DNA of 64,000 nt from Novosphingobium pentaromativorans US6-1 (lineage in GTDB: Bacteria > Pseudomonadota > Alphaproteobacteria > Sphingomonadales > Sphingomonadaceae): positions 1-64,000 of the forward strand of contig NZ_CP009294.1 of the NCBI RefSeq assembly GCF_000767465.1, given 5' to 3'. Below are positions 1 to 8,647 of this stretch, piece by piece. The position numbers were made by a program, and so were the translations under genes. How positions within the stretch are numbered: the first letter of the stretch is position 1; each line of letters begins with the position of its first letter. Under the pieces are notes generated by a model, which worked only from the letters and a program-made list of their open reading frames with translations, was not told the DNA's origin and ran no database searches.

Positions 1-1161
1 ATGGAAAGTGAAGCTGGCCAAATAGCCGAAGCTACTGAAGTGGACGCGGAGGAAGTATCGCCCGGCCGTGCCATGCGCGTCGCTGCAGCTCTGAAGGCGA
101 AGGGCGGAGATGAGTTCGCCAAGCCAGGCAGCATCATTGAAATAAAATTCGTCAAAGGTGAATCGCTCAGTCTTACGGCGTCTCGGTTACTGGCCTTGAT
201 GATCTTGACTGCTGGAGGAGATGCTTGGGAGGATCGACCACACCGAATCCGGAAAGCTGACATTCGGCGCGGCCATAAGGGCAATGAGCGGATCACCGAC
301 ATGCTCCAGGAATTGCACCGAACGCTCTTCGCCGTTGACGACAAATCGTGGCGTGGGAAGAAGGCGACGCTGCTATTCTCGTTGATCTCTCGATCACGCG
401 AGGAAACGGAGGAAGAGGGCGGGGAAGCTGGCTGGATTGAGTGGGAGTTCACGCCCGATGCGCGCAAGCTCATTCAAGCGTCAGAGACCTATGCCGTCCT
501 CAACAGACAGGCAGTGCTTGGGTTTCGTTCGAATTACGCTCTCAAGCTTTATGAACTTGGAGCGCTTCGGTTGCATCGTCGCCAGGCGACGTGGCGAGGC
601 GATATGCAGGCGCTTCGAGCAGCCCTTGGCATTCCCCCCGATGTCTACACCGATTTTGCCCAGCTTCGCCGTAAAGTCCTTGAAAAGGCCAAGTCAGAGA
701 TAGACCAGTTGGCGCACTTCCGCGTTGAATGGCGAGAGATACGCCAGGGCAGAACGGTTACCGAGATCGAGTTCCGGTTTGAGCCGAAGGGTGCACCCGA
801 GGTCATTGAAACAGTCGACGAACTGGATCGTCATTCAGCGGGCCGCCAAGCGCGCCGGGATGGAGCAGTTGAACGAATCTCCGTAGGGCAGGGGGCTATT
901 CCGGCGCCGCGGAAGGCTGTCGCACGGAGTAAGCCTACGGAGACCAGCTTTCCGACGGGATCGCTACGTTATGGCGAACATGAGGCCGAGTTCCGCTCGA
1001 TCGGCCGGCAGTATGGCGGCGGTTGGGATGTGGATATGATCGCCGATGGCTTTCGCTCGCAGATGGGCGAGCGATTGGAAAAGCTTCGTGGGGCGAAGTT
1101 GGCCGCTGCGTGGAAGGGGTTTTGCGAGGGCTGGGTTAATCGTCGCGGTCGACCGCAATGA
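1..1161 (+). CDS. repA: Plasmid replication initiator RepA (Rep_3-like)
   Basis: A 386-residue protein that should bind the plasmid origin and start replication. The central part (about residues 45-265) has the layout of Rep_3-type initiators with two winged-helix regions: a first block ending near VDDKSWRGKKATLL, then YAVLNRQAVLGFRSNYALKLYELGALR, a stretch typical of these proteins, followed by a conserved RRKVLEKAKSEIDQLAHF segment. The C-terminal third is more variable and basic. The window starts exactly on its ATG, so its promoter and any iterons upstream are outside the sequence. It is followed after 166 bp by parA, in the same direction, with a putative parS palindrome directly behind the stop codon. 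The family assignment is by eye; the role is well supported by the parA-parB context. Confidence 0.85.
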   Translation: MESEAGQIAEATEVDAEEVSPGRAMRVAAALKAKGGDEFAKPGSIIEIKFVKGESLSLTASRLLALMILTAGGDAWEDRPHRIRKADIRRGHKGNERITDMLQELHRTLFAVDDKSWRGKKATLLFSLISRSREETEEEGGEAGWIEWEFTPDARKLIQASETYAVLNRQAVLGFRSNYALKLYELGALRLHRRQATWRGDMQALRAALGIPPDVYTDFAQLRRKVLEKAKSEIDQLAHFRVEWREIRQGRTVTEIEFRFEPKGAPEVIETVDELDRHSAGRQARRDGAVERISVGQGAIPAPRKAVARSKPTETSFPTGSLRYGEHEAEFRSIGRQYGGGWDVDMIADGFRSQMGERLEKLRGAKLAAAWKGFCEGWVNRRGRPQ

Positions 1162-1165
1162 CTGG

Positions 1166-1185
1166 AAATTGCACGCGTGCAATTT
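1166..1185. promoter_or_regulatory. Putative parS site 1 (ParB-binding palindrome)
   Basis: A perfect 20-bp palindrome starts five bases after the repA stop. Its 16-bp core, ATTGCACGCGTGCAAT, occurs twice more just upstream of parB (2540 and 2585). Identical palindromes placed around a parA-parB pair are the expected form of centromere sites. The overlap with the repA-parA gap suggests that it may also serve as an operator for parA expression. Confidence 0.75.
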
Positions 1186-1327
1186 CGACATCCCCCACCG
1201 AGTCAGGTTGGAGGCGCATAAGGGCAGTTTGAACCCTTTTTGATGCCCCCACTTTCGAAATTTGTGAATTTCTTGACCCAAAAGCGCAAGTGAGTGTAGC
1301 ACACGCTCAGTTGCGAAAGGTGGGTAT

Positions 1328-2530
1328 GTGTCGAAAGGACTTCAAATTGAGGAAGCGGAGCGCTTGGTGTCGGTCGCAACGCTGGCCAGTCGAACCTCAT
1401 CGGTGCTCGAAAAATTGCGGGATTCGGCCCGGAGCGCCCGGTCGGATGACCGCCGCGAGCCGACGTTCACGATCGGCAAGGCTGCCGAGCTTGTAGGACG
1501 AACCCCAGCTGCGATTCGCGATGCTGAGAAGGACGGTCGGCTTCCCGAGCCTGCCAGGAATGACAACAACAGGCGCGAACGATATACGTTGGCGCAACTC
1601 AACGACATGCGGGGCGTCTTCGGAACGAGGCCGTACCGGGCTGTGGGCGACCCTTGCTGTGTCGTAGCGGTTCAAAACTTCAAGGGCGGCGTCGGTAAAT
1701 CCACCGTGGCGGTCCATTTAGCCCAGTATCTTGCCATTCGAGGCTACCGCGTAGCTCTAGTGGACTGCGACAGTCAGGCATCGGCAACAACGCTTTTCGG
1801 CTACGTCCCTGATCTCGATCTTACCGAAGATGACACCCTTTACCCGTTTCTTCGCGAAGGCGAACGATCGTCCCTCGATTATGCACTCCGCAAGACCCAT
1901 TTCGATGGCCTGGAGCTGATCCCGGCAAATCTTCGTCTGTTCAACTCCGAGTACGAACTTGCAGCGCGGATGGCTCAAGGGAATGCCTCTCTTCTCGACC
2001 GATTGAAGGAGGGCATCGAAAGTATCTCGGATCGTTTTGACGTTATCGTGATGGATCCACCACCGGCCCTAGGCGCGATCTCCCTCTCAGTGTTGCGTGC
2101 GGCGAATTCGCTGGTTGTGCCGGTGCCGCCAACCGTTATGGATTTCTCATCGACCGCGGCATTCCTCTCGATGTTGGATGAGACGATTGAGCAACTTGCT
2201 GACCGTGGGCTCGCGCCAGAACTGAATTTTCTCCGCTTCGTTGCGTCAAAGGTCGACGAGAATAAGTCGATGCAAAAGGAGCTGATACAGCTCATGCGGA
2301 CGCTGTTCGGGCATACAATGGTCCGAACGCCGCTGAAGGATTCTGCCGAGATCGACAATGCAACCGCGCGTTTGATGACGGTCTATGAGCTCGATGGACC
2401 TGCCACCAGTTCGGCTGTGCGTAATCGCTGCCTAAACTATCTTGATGGCGTGAACGCTGAGATCGAAGTCGATATCCGTTCGATGTGGCCCAGCCATCAC
2501 AAGCGCCTGCGCCAGGAGGCGTTGGCATGA
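1328..2530 (+). CDS. parA: Plasmid partition ATPase ParA with N-terminal HTH
   Basis: A 400-residue ParA. Residues about 46-100 form a MerR-like helix-turn-helix (TIGKAAELVGRTPAAIRDAEKDG), as in large type Ia ParA proteins that bind DNA and repress their own operon. The deviant Walker A motif KGGVGKST lies at residues 119-126, and VDCDSQAS and VIVMDPPPALGAIS give the later ATPase motifs. The protein should drive segregation of plasmid copies bound by ParB. The GTG start at 1328 is preceded by AAAGGTGGG; an ATG two bases earlier is out of frame. parB follows after 90 bp that hold two more parS-like palindromes. Confidence 0.92.
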   Translation: MSKGLQIEEAERLVSVATLASRTSSVLEKLRDSARSARSDDRREPTFTIGKAAELVGRTPAAIRDAEKDGRLPEPARNDNNRRERYTLAQLNDMRGVFGTRPYRAVGDPCCVVAVQNFKGGVGKSTVAVHLAQYLAIRGYRVALVDCDSQASATTLFGYVPDLDLTEDDTLYPFLREGERSSLDYALRKTHFDGLELIPANLRLFNSEYELAARMAQGNASLLDRLKEGIESISDRFDVIVMDPPPALGAISLSVLRAANSLVVPVPPTVMDFSSTAAFLSMLDETIEQLADRGLAPELNFLRFVASKVDENKSMQKELIQLMRTLFGHTMVRTPLKDSAEIDNATARLMTVYELDGPATSSAVRNRCLNYLDGVNAEIEVDIRSMWPSHHKRLRQEALA

Positions 2531-2539
2531 AATCCGGGA

Positions 2540-2555
2540 ATTGCACGCGTGCAAT
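2540..2555. promoter_or_regulatory. Putative parS site 2
   Basis: The perfect 16-bp palindrome ATTGCACGCGTGCAAT lies 10 bp after the parA stop. It is identical to the cores at 1168-1183 and 2585-2600. Its centre is 45 bp from that of the next copy, so the two lie about four helical turns apart in the parA-parB gap. Confidence 0.75.
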
Positions 2556-2563
2556 CCGACGTG

Positions 2564-2579
2564 GAAATCACGTGATTTC
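2564..2579. promoter_or_regulatory. Second, different palindrome between parS copies
   Basis: GAAATCACGTGATTTC is a perfect 16-bp palindrome that does not share the parS sequence. It sits midway between the two parS-like sites upstream of parB. It could be the operator for the HTH domain of ParA or for another factor. The symmetry is visible in the sequence; the function is inferred from position only. Confidence 0.5.
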
Positions 2580-2584
2580 TGAAA

Positions 2585-2600
2585 ATTGCACGCGTGCAAT
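2585..2600. promoter_or_regulatory. Putative parS site 3
   Basis: Third copy of the palindrome ATTGCACGCGTGCAAT, ending 20 bp before the parB start codon and just upstream of the probable ribosome binding site ACGGGAGGG. ParB bound here could also affect parB translation or transcription. Confidence 0.75.
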
Positions 2601-2620
2601 TCAGCTAACGGGAGGGTCGC

Positions 2621-3634
2621 ATGAGTAAGAAAAATAGCGGTTTTGCGGCTGATCTGGCCGCAGGCATCGACCTGACCGATGCTGGCGCGGCGCCCCGTCG
2701 ATCGAGCATCGCATCGAATGTGCTTACCGGGCGTTCGAACCGTTTGGCCGACCTAGCATCCGGAGCGATTGTAAATCGGACCCATGAGTTAGTGGACCCT
2801 GCAAGGTGCCGGATGTGGGCAGGTCACAACCGTGATTACGCCCTCCTAAACGAAGAACGGTGTTCGGATCTTATTGAAAGCATCAAGGCACAAGGCCGGC
2901 AGGAAATACCAGCGATTGTTCGCCGTTTGTCGGGTGATGAAGAATATGATTTTGAGGTTATCTGTGGCGCCCGGCGACATTGGTCGATCAGCTGGCTCAG
3001 GACCCACAATTACCCTGACTTCAAATTTCTTGTCGATGTACGGGAGATCGGTGACGAAGAGGCATTCCGGCTAGCAGACATAGAGAACCGTGCCCGAGAC
3101 GATCTTACCGACCTTGAAAGGGCGAGGGACTATCTGCGGGCGCTCACAGCCTACTATGACGGCCGCCAAAAAACGATGGCCGAGCGCCTGAAGGTCTCAG
3201 AAAGCTGGCTTACGAGGTATCTTGATCTGGCCCGCCTGCCAGAGCAACTTACCAGGGCTTTTGCCGATCCCCAGGAACTCGGCATCCGAAACGCGATCGC
3301 TCTCAAAGCACTTCTGAAACCAGATGACCGCCGGGAACGCGCATTCCGAGAGGCCGCGCGTTTGGCCGAGGAGCGCGAGGCAACCGGCCGGTCGATGTCA
3401 GTGATCGATGTGATCAAGGCGCTATCACTGGCTGTTGACCCCCCCAAGAAGTCAGGAACCCCCAAGAAGTCAGGAAAGGCCGAAACAGTTGCGAGTCCGA
3501 GCGGCAAGCCGGTGCTTCGGATCGAGGGCGCAGATCGAAAGGGCATTCGCCTCACTCTCCTGAGCAAGGGCGGAGCGACGCGCCAAGAGGCGGAAGAAGC
3601 TGTGCGCGCGGTCTTGGACCAGTACTGGATGTGA
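2621..3634 (+). CDS. parB: Plasmid partition protein ParB
   Basis: A 337-residue ParB. The N-terminal basic tail (residues 1-45) is followed by a ParB/Srx-like domain with CRMWAGHNRDY, IKAQGRQEIPAIVRR and VICGARRHWSISWL, then ENRARDDLTDLERARDY and an HTH region (QKTMAERLKVSESWLTRYLDLARLP) that should read parS. Residues about 275-287 contain a duplicated PKKSG unit from an 18-bp tandem repeat. The C-terminal 50 residues probably dimerise. The ATG is preceded by a strong GGGAGGG site. The box II arginines needed for CTP-type ParB function appear to be present (GARRHW). Confidence 0.92.
   Translation: MSKKNSGFAADLAAGIDLTDAGAAPRRSSIASNVLTGRSNRLADLASGAIVNRTHELVDPARCRMWAGHNRDYALLNEERCSDLIESIKAQGRQEIPAIVRRLSGDEEYDFEVICGARRHWSISWLRTHNYPDFKFLVDVREIGDEEAFRLADIENRARDDLTDLERARDYLRALTAYYDGRQKTMAERLKVSESWLTRYLDLARLPEQLTRAFADPQELGIRNAIALKALLKPDDRRERAFREAARLAEEREATGRSMSVIDVIKALSLAVDPPKKSGTPKKSGKAETVASPSGKPVLRIEGADRKGIRLTLLSKGGATRQEAEEAVRAVLDQYWM
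3443..3476 (+). repeat. Short tandem repeat inside parB
   Basis: The 16-mer CCCAAGAAGTCAGGAA occurs twice with an 18-bp period, giving two PKKSG units in the basic linker between the HTH and the C-terminal domain of ParB. Because the period is a multiple of three, expansion or contraction would leave the reading frame intact. Confidence 0.8.
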
Positions 3635-3746
3635 AGTCTGCTGGTTTCGGGGGATCGATCGGCGAGTTCGCATGCTGACTGCTCGGAACGGAGGGGCGGG
3701 GGAGGGGTCCTATGCCTGCTAGGACGACGCTGCGCCGCAGGGCGGC

Positions 3747-4424
3747 TCAGGAGGCTCTGTGAGCGCGTTTGGGGGCCAGGACATGGTCTCCGGGGCGCAG
3801 CGTCGCCAGATCGGCCTTCTCGAGCGCCTGGGCGGCTTGTGAGGCGGTGCGGCGGGTCACGCCGAGCGCTCGCGCCAGTTCGGCGCGGGTGAGGGGACCC
3901 AACCCACCAATCAGCTGCCACATCGCAGGCGCCTGCGACGAGGCATAGAGGCCAGCGAGGCGTTCCTCGCCTCGCGCAACCATGGCCGTGACGGCCGAGA
4001 GGTCCGTTGCCACGTCACCGGCCGCGGCGCCAATTGCACTAGCCAGCAGGGCGGGGAGGGAGCGTTCGGGTTCGGCGCGGAACAGCTCACGCGGGGCGAG
4101 CTCGGCGAGCGCAAGCGGCGCCGCGCCCAGGGCGAACAGCTGCGGGCGCATTGCCGCGGCGAGCGAGGCGGCCCAGGCACTCCCGCGCGCGGCGAACCGC
4201 TGGAACACGCGGCCCTCGATCAGCACCTCCTCGCTGCCGCCCTCGAGAAAGTCGACTTCGTGCTCACGCAGCTGGCAGAGCCATTCGGTGAGGGCTGTCA
4301 GGGGCTCACGCGCCGGCAGCAGGGCATCGAGCCGTTCGAGCGCCCGGTCGGCGGCCGCAAAGGGGCCTGAGAAGCTCTCGCGTGCTGTCGGCTGCCAAAG
4401 TTTATGGCAACCGAATTTATGCAC
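3747..4424 (-). CDS. Unknown HTH protein flanking the tni module (left)
   Basis: A 225-residue reading frame rich in Ala and Leu. The C-terminal 65 residues (GGLGPLTRAELARALGVTRRTASQAAQALEKADLATL) have the pattern of a winged helix-turn-helix. The same pattern ends the 344-residue minus-strand protein at 7560-8594, so the two look distantly related and bracket the transposition genes. The N-terminal part (AADRALERLDALL) recalls the plasmid-borne DUF1612/HTH family, but that is a weak guess. The gene is transcribed away from tniA, and the 122-bp gap holds a 12-bp inverted repeat. The start is uncertain; the N-terminal 15 residues may not be translated. It is possibly a regulator of the module. 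Confidence 0.6.
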   Translation of the reverse strand: MHKFGCHKLWQPTARESFSGPFAAADRALERLDALLPAREPLTALTEWLCQLREHEVDFLEGGSEEVLIEGRVFQRFAARGSAWAASLAAAMRPQLFALGAAPLALAELAPRELFRAEPERSLPALLASAIGAAAGDVATDLSAVTAMVARGEERLAGLYASSQAPAMWQLIGGLGPLTRAELARALGVTRRTASQAAQALEKADLATLRPGDHVLAPKRAHRAS

Positions 4425-4459
4425 TAAGTATCAATGCATTAGCGCGATACCGGGAGCAG

Positions 4460-4506
4460 CAATTCTGGCAGGCCGGAAATACATGTCGGGCGCTCTGCCA
4501 GAATTG
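4460..4506. promoter_or_regulatory. Inverted repeat in the divergent tniA promoter region
   Basis: CAATTCTGGCAG (4460-4471) and its exact complement CTGCCAGAATTG (4495-4506) face each other over 23 bp. They lie between the left HTH gene and tniA. An operator for the divergent HTH protein or a recombination site would fit. It is not part of a coding region. Confidence 0.55.
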
Positions 4507-4546
4507 ATGTCATCGAACGGGTCGATTTTCGGCCGGGGGAGGGCGG

Positions 4547-6217
4547 GTGATCGAGCGGAAGCCTCAGCCGGCGAAGGCCATCTCAACCGAGGCGCTGGCG
4601 ACCGGTGCCGAGCTATATCCAATCTTCAGGCGCCATGTTCCGCTCGATGGATCGATATCCGCACGGGTCATTGCGGAAGTTTCAGCCGCGTCAGGCCTCA
4701 GCGCGCGCCAGGTGCGGCGTTTGGCGGCGAAATTTCGCGCAAATCCGGTGGCCACGAGTCTGGCCCCGACACCGCGTGGCCCCCGGATTGGCAGCCACCG
4801 CATCGCCGATCCGGTAAGAGCGGCAATCGAGCGGCTCACCCACGAAATATTCCTGAAAAAACCGCCGCCATCGGCGGCTTTGGCGGCCCGCGAAATCCAC
4901 GGATTGCTGCTTGCGGAGGATGGGGAGTTCCGCTTCTCACCGGGCGTGGTCCCGAGCGAGCGCACACTGATCCGCCTGATCGGGGAGATTTCGGAGCCGC
5001 AGCGGGCAAAATCGAGCATGGGCTCGAAGCAGCGAAGCGCCCACGAACCGCATCCTGGCGAGTATCGGAGCGAGGGTTTGCTCGATCTGGTCCAGATGGA
5101 TCACACCCGCGCCGACGTGATTCTGGTCGATAGCACGCATCGCGAGGAACTCGCCCGCCCGTGGATCACGCTGTTGGTGGAGGTTTGGACCCGCGGTATT
5201 CTGGGCTTTTATGTGAGTTTTGGGGACCCCTCGATCTTCCGCTGCGGCCGGGCGGTCGCTAATGCCCTGTTGCCCAAGGAACCGCTGCTTGAGGAACTGG
5301 GCGTCGATGTTTCCTACCCGATGCACGGGCAATTCCACCGACTACATGCCGACCACGCCGCTCCGCACCGGGCCGAGAGCTTCCGGCGTGCTTGCCTGGC
5401 CAATGGTATCGATCCGGACATCCGACCGCGGGGTCCGGCGCACTTTGGCGGGCACATCGAGCGGCTGATCGGCACCATGGTCGGCAGAATGTGCCTGCTG
5501 CCGGGTGCGACCGGCGGAAATGTGACCCAGCGTGACGGCTACGATGCAGGGAAGGCGGCGGCGATGACCCTGGCGGAGTTCGAGCGCTGGCTGCTGCTGC
5601 AGATTGCCATCTACCACAATACGCCGCACAAGGGGCTGGGTGGACAATGCCCTGCGCAGGCTTGGAAAATAGCGGTTTCGGGCCATCTGCCGCTGGTCCC
5701 GGCCTGCCTCGATGTCGAGCATCTCACCCGCCAGTTCCTGCCCGTGCGGCAGCGAACCGTGCAGGCCTATGGTGTGCAGATCCTGCATCGCCGCTATTGG
5801 CACCCGGTGCTCGCGCACCGGATTGGCCAGCAGATTACCGTGTATCACGACGAGCGCACGTTGCAGGAGGTTTACGCCGAAATCGACGGACAGTTCGTCG
5901 TCCTACCAATGGTGGGCCACTATCCCGACGTCAGCGAGCCCGAATGGGAAGCCGAACGGCAACGCCTGCGGCGCGAAGGGTCAGCGTTCCAGGCTGACGG
6001 CGCGCAGGCGGCGACCGCGCGTTATATCGAGGCCGCGCGGCGCGAAGTCGTCGCGGCCCGGCAGCGCACGGCCAGCAGTCGGCAGGAACGCAAGCGCCGG
6101 GAGCAGGAAGGGGTATCGCACTCGCCCCAAACGAAAGGCCGGATCGAGAGGGCCGAGGTTCGCTGGCTCCCGGCAGCCGATCTGCCACAGGATGACTGGC
6201 TCAAATGGCGCAAATGA
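4547..6217 (+). CDS. tniA: DDE transposase of TniA/TnsB type
   Basis: A 556-residue transposase of the Mu/TnsB/TniA superfamily that would cut and join transposon ends. An N-terminal HTH region (SAASGLSARQVRRLAAKF) precedes the catalytic core. The acidic triad is visible as D185 in LVQMDHTRAD, D269 in HADHAAPH and E305 in GGHIERLIGTM, with 35 residues between the second Asp and the Glu. It is followed by the usual YHNTPHKGLGG segment and a Mu-type C-terminal beta-barrel region (about 400-480). GTG start with GGGGGAGGGCG in front. The next gene, an AAA ATPase, overlaps by 13 bp, as in tniAB operons. Confidence 0.85.
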   Translation: MIERKPQPAKAISTEALATGAELYPIFRRHVPLDGSISARVIAEVSAASGLSARQVRRLAAKFRANPVATSLAPTPRGPRIGSHRIADPVRAAIERLTHEIFLKKPPPSAALAAREIHGLLLAEDGEFRFSPGVVPSERTLIRLIGEISEPQRAKSSMGSKQRSAHEPHPGEYRSEGLLDLVQMDHTRADVILVDSTHREELARPWITLLVEVWTRGILGFYVSFGDPSIFRCGRAVANALLPKEPLLEELGVDVSYPMHGQFHRLHADHAAPHRAESFRRACLANGIDPDIRPRGPAHFGGHIERLIGTMVGRMCLLPGATGGNVTQRDGYDAGKAAAMTLAEFERWLLLQIAIYHNTPHKGLGGQCPAQAWKIAVSGHLPLVPACLDVEHLTRQFLPVRQRTVQAYGVQILHRRYWHPVLAHRIGQQITVYHDERTLQEVYAEIDGQFVVLPMVGHYPDVSEPEWEAERQRLRREGSAFQADGAQAATARYIEAARREVVAARQRTASSRQERKRREQEGVSHSPQTKGRIERAEVRWLPAADLPQDDWLKWRK

Positions 6218-7563
6218 GCGGACATTCGGCCTTCTGGATCGATTTCGACGAGGCGCGCCGCGCGGTCGAGACGCTTGTCGAGCTGGCGCATGACGAGCCG
6301 GACGAGCGGCCACCCTGCGTCCTGCTGGTCGGCCAGTCGGGCATGGGCAAGACCTCTATCCTGCGTGAGACCCAGCGCCGGATCGCGCTCGCCTTTCCCG
6401 AACCCGAGGAATGGGGCGAGGCGCGTTACGAACCGATGCTGCGCACGGTGATCCCTTCGGGTTCGACCGCGCTCAAGATCAACCTGACGCTGCTGTGGAA
6501 GCAGGGCTGGCCGATTACCGGCAAGACGCACCGGATCGCCGATCTCAAGGTCGTCGAGCTGTTGCGCCGCCAAAGGACGCGGCTTGTGGGGATCGACAAT
6601 GTCCATGCGATCCTCACCGCCGGCGGGAGGGCGCGGCGCGACACGCTCGATGCCTTCCGCTTCCTGATGAGCGAGGGCAATGTGCCGATGGTGGTGGCCG
6701 GGCTTGACGTTGCGGCGGACATCTTTGCCGAGGATGTCGAACTGGCCTATCGCTCGATCATCGTGCGGCTCAATCCCTGGCCGCCGGGAGAGCCATCGCA
6801 GCGGCTGATCCGGGTTCTGGGGCAGGGGATGCAACTGATCGAGCCTGAGCGGCTTGCCTGGGCGGTGCAATGCGAGAAGGAGCGGATTTCCTCCACATTT
6901 CTGGCTTGCGAGGCAAGCGCCCTGCTGCCGCGCGGATTGCGCCAGTATGCCTGTGCACGGTGCTGGTACGAGGCGCGGCGGGCGGGGAAGCCCGAATTCA
7001 TCCGGCGCGAATGGATCCTGCGGGCGAGCTGGCGGTGCCGGGAGCACGGCCTGCCACTGAGCGATATGGGCAAAGTGCCAGGCGAACCGGGCGGTCGGCT
7101 ATCGTTGGCGCAATTGGCGAGCTTGGTGGTTCTGGCCGAACGCTCGCTTGCGGTGGCGAGGCCATCGCAGAAGACAATCCGGCGCAATTCCGCGGCTCTT
7201 GCCGAGTTGGCCCGGCAGTCGGAATGGCAGAGGCACCGGGCCATCGACCATGCCTACCGGGACCGCTTTGCCGCGAATGTGTTCCATTTCAGCGCGGATC
7301 GCATCGCCGTGCTGGCCCTGGCGCTTGGTCGGCGCGATGCGGCCCCTCGGCGTTTCGAGACCCTGATTTCGCAAGCTTTGCCCGAGAGGCCCACGCCGGA
7401 CGGCGGCAGCCTGGCCGATCAGAAACCGCCCTATCGCCTGCAAGCCGCTTTCAGGACCAAACTGCGCTCGCACTGGATCGCTCCTGACTTGCTGAGCCTG
7501 CTTTGCGCCTATGGTGCGCTGCGGGCCCGGCAAGGTCGGGAGGCGGTGCTCCAGGCCGCCTAG
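6205..7563 (+). CDS. TniB-like ATPase fused to a TniQ-like zinc-finger region
   Basis: A 452-residue protein with two parts that are normally separate. Residues 1 to about 220 are TniB/TnsC-like: Walker A GQSGMGKTS at 43-51 and a Walker B region LVGIDNVHAI near 127-136. From about residue 245 it changes to the pattern of TniQ/TnsD: C250-x2-C253, REWILRASW, then C278-x2-H281 followed by GLPL. The usual C-terminal helices of TniB and the N-terminal region of TniQ are both missing, so an in-frame deletion joining tniB to tniQ near 6860-6950 is the simplest reading; a native fused protein is the alternative. It overlaps tniA by 13 bp and would act in target selection. Confidence 0.75.
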   Translation: MAQMSGHSAFWIDFDEARRAVETLVELAHDEPDERPPCVLLVGQSGMGKTSILRETQRRIALAFPEPEEWGEARYEPMLRTVIPSGSTALKINLTLLWKQGWPITGKTHRIADLKVVELLRRQRTRLVGIDNVHAILTAGGRARRDTLDAFRFLMSEGNVPMVVAGLDVAADIFAEDVELAYRSIIVRLNPWPPGEPSQRLIRVLGQGMQLIEPERLAWAVQCEKERISSTFLACEASALLPRGLRQYACARCWYEARRAGKPEFIRREWILRASWRCREHGLPLSDMGKVPGEPGGRLSLAQLASLVVLAERSLAVARPSQKTIRRNSAALAELARQSEWQRHRAIDHAYRDRFAANVFHFSADRIAVLALALGRRDAAPRRFETLISQALPERPTPDGGSLADQKPPYRLQAAFRTKLRSHWIAPDLLSLLCAYGALRARQGREAVLQAA

Positions 7564-8594
7564 GAAGCTGTCTCGTGCCGCCAGTCGGGCAGGGCCATGG
7601 GGATCGTGATGGCGCAGACAAACGGCGCGAAGGGGCCGTGAGCGCGGGCCAGGTGCCGGGATTCGAGTTGCCGCAGCAGCTTGGCGGCGCCGGCCTTGGT
7701 GGCGGGGAGCGCGCGGGCGAGCTGGGCGGGGGTCAGTCCGCCAAGGCCGAACAGCAACATCCAGGCGAGATAGAGCCGCGAGTTCGAACGCTGGTTCGGA
7801 AACTCGCGCGCGAAAATGTCGGCCGCGCGCGGCATGCGGGCCACGTCGCAGGCGGTGCCGTGGAGCGCGGCAAGCAGGCTTTCGCGGCCGTCTGTGCGCC
7901 GTTCGCCAGCGTCACGATCGGCGCGGAACAGCCGGCGGTGGACGACGCCGACGAAGGGCAGGGGGGTGTCGCTCAACCGGAAGGCTGACCCAAGCGCCAC
8001 AGCCGCCAGGTTGATCGCCCAGCACGGCGTTCGGGCGGTTGCCGACAGGGCATCGCGCTCATCGCCGCTCGAATAGCGGAACCGGTCGACGAGCGTGAGC
8101 AGCCGTTCAAGCGGTGCCTGCGGCAGCTTGGCCTGGTCCAATTCACCCAGCACCGCATCGAGGTCGCCCGTGCTCGCGGCGACGATGGCCTCGGCGTCGG
8201 CGGCCTCGCTGGCCATCGGCCGGATGGCGATTTTGCGCACCGTGCGGATCGCCTGGGTGAGCGGCTTTTCGCGGGGGCACAGGGCGCGTTCGAGCAGGGT
8301 GAGGAAGGCGTTGCGCTCGGCGGCGCATTCGGCGCCGATCAGGGAGGCCCCGAGTGTGATCGCCCGGTCCTGGCGGTATTGCTCCCAGGCGCGCGAGAGC
8401 CAGTGGAGCGCCAGCGAAGCGCGCATTTCTGGGGAATAGAGGGCATGGGACGCGAGCAGGCACTTGGCCAGAGTGTCGATCTGGCCGATACGATAGGCAA
8501 TGGGGCCGGCGTCGATCGCGCTGCTCAAGCGAATGACCTTCCTTGCTGCGGTTCCGAATTGGCTACCTGCGCCGGGAATCAGGGTCAAATACAA
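7560..8594 (-). CDS. Unknown HTH protein flanking the tni module (right)
   Basis: A frame of 344 residues convergent with the tniB-tniQ fusion and overlapping it by 4 bp. I do not recognise the family. The N-terminal two thirds are helical with no clear motif. The C-terminus (FGLGGLTPAQLARALPATKAGAAKLLRQLESRHLARAHGP) looks like a winged helix and resembles the end of the left flanking gene (3747-4424). The track start is a TTG at 8594; another TTG at 8528 has a better ribosome site (AAGGAAGG) six bases upstream, so the true protein may be about 22 residues shorter. Possibly a regulator or accessory factor of the module. Confidence 0.55.
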   Translation of the reverse strand: MYLTLIPGAGSQFGTAARKVIRLSSAIDAGPIAYRIGQIDTLAKCLLASHALYSPEMRASLALHWLSRAWEQYRQDRAITLGASLIGAECAAERNAFLTLLERALCPREKPLTQAIRTVRKIAIRPMASEAADAEAIVAASTGDLDAVLGELDQAKLPQAPLERLLTLVDRFRYSSGDERDALSATARTPCWAINLAAVALGSAFRLSDTPLPFVGVVHRRLFRADRDAGERRTDGRESLLAALHGTACDVARMPRAADIFAREFPNQRSNSRLYLAWMLLFGLGGLTPAQLARALPATKAGAAKLLRQLESRHLARAHGPFAPFVCAITIPMALPDWRHETAS

Positions 8595-8647
8595 AGTTTA
8601 CCTAAAGTGCAGTTTGGTATCCTATCTTTCCGACTGTCGAAAACGCG

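Noticed and set aside
2564..2579. Palindrome GAAATCACGTGATTTC as a fourth parS site
   Set aside because: It does not share the ATTGCACGCGTGCAAT core, so it is listed as a separate palindrome.
3440..3480. Possible CRISPR-like or iteron repeat
   Set aside because: Only two units in frame inside parB, coding for PKKSG; no spacers and no further copies.
3982..5133. Plus-strand frame of 383 codons crossing the left HTH gene and the tniA start
   Set aside because: Serine/arginine-rich shadow sequence; it would overlap two better-supported genes.
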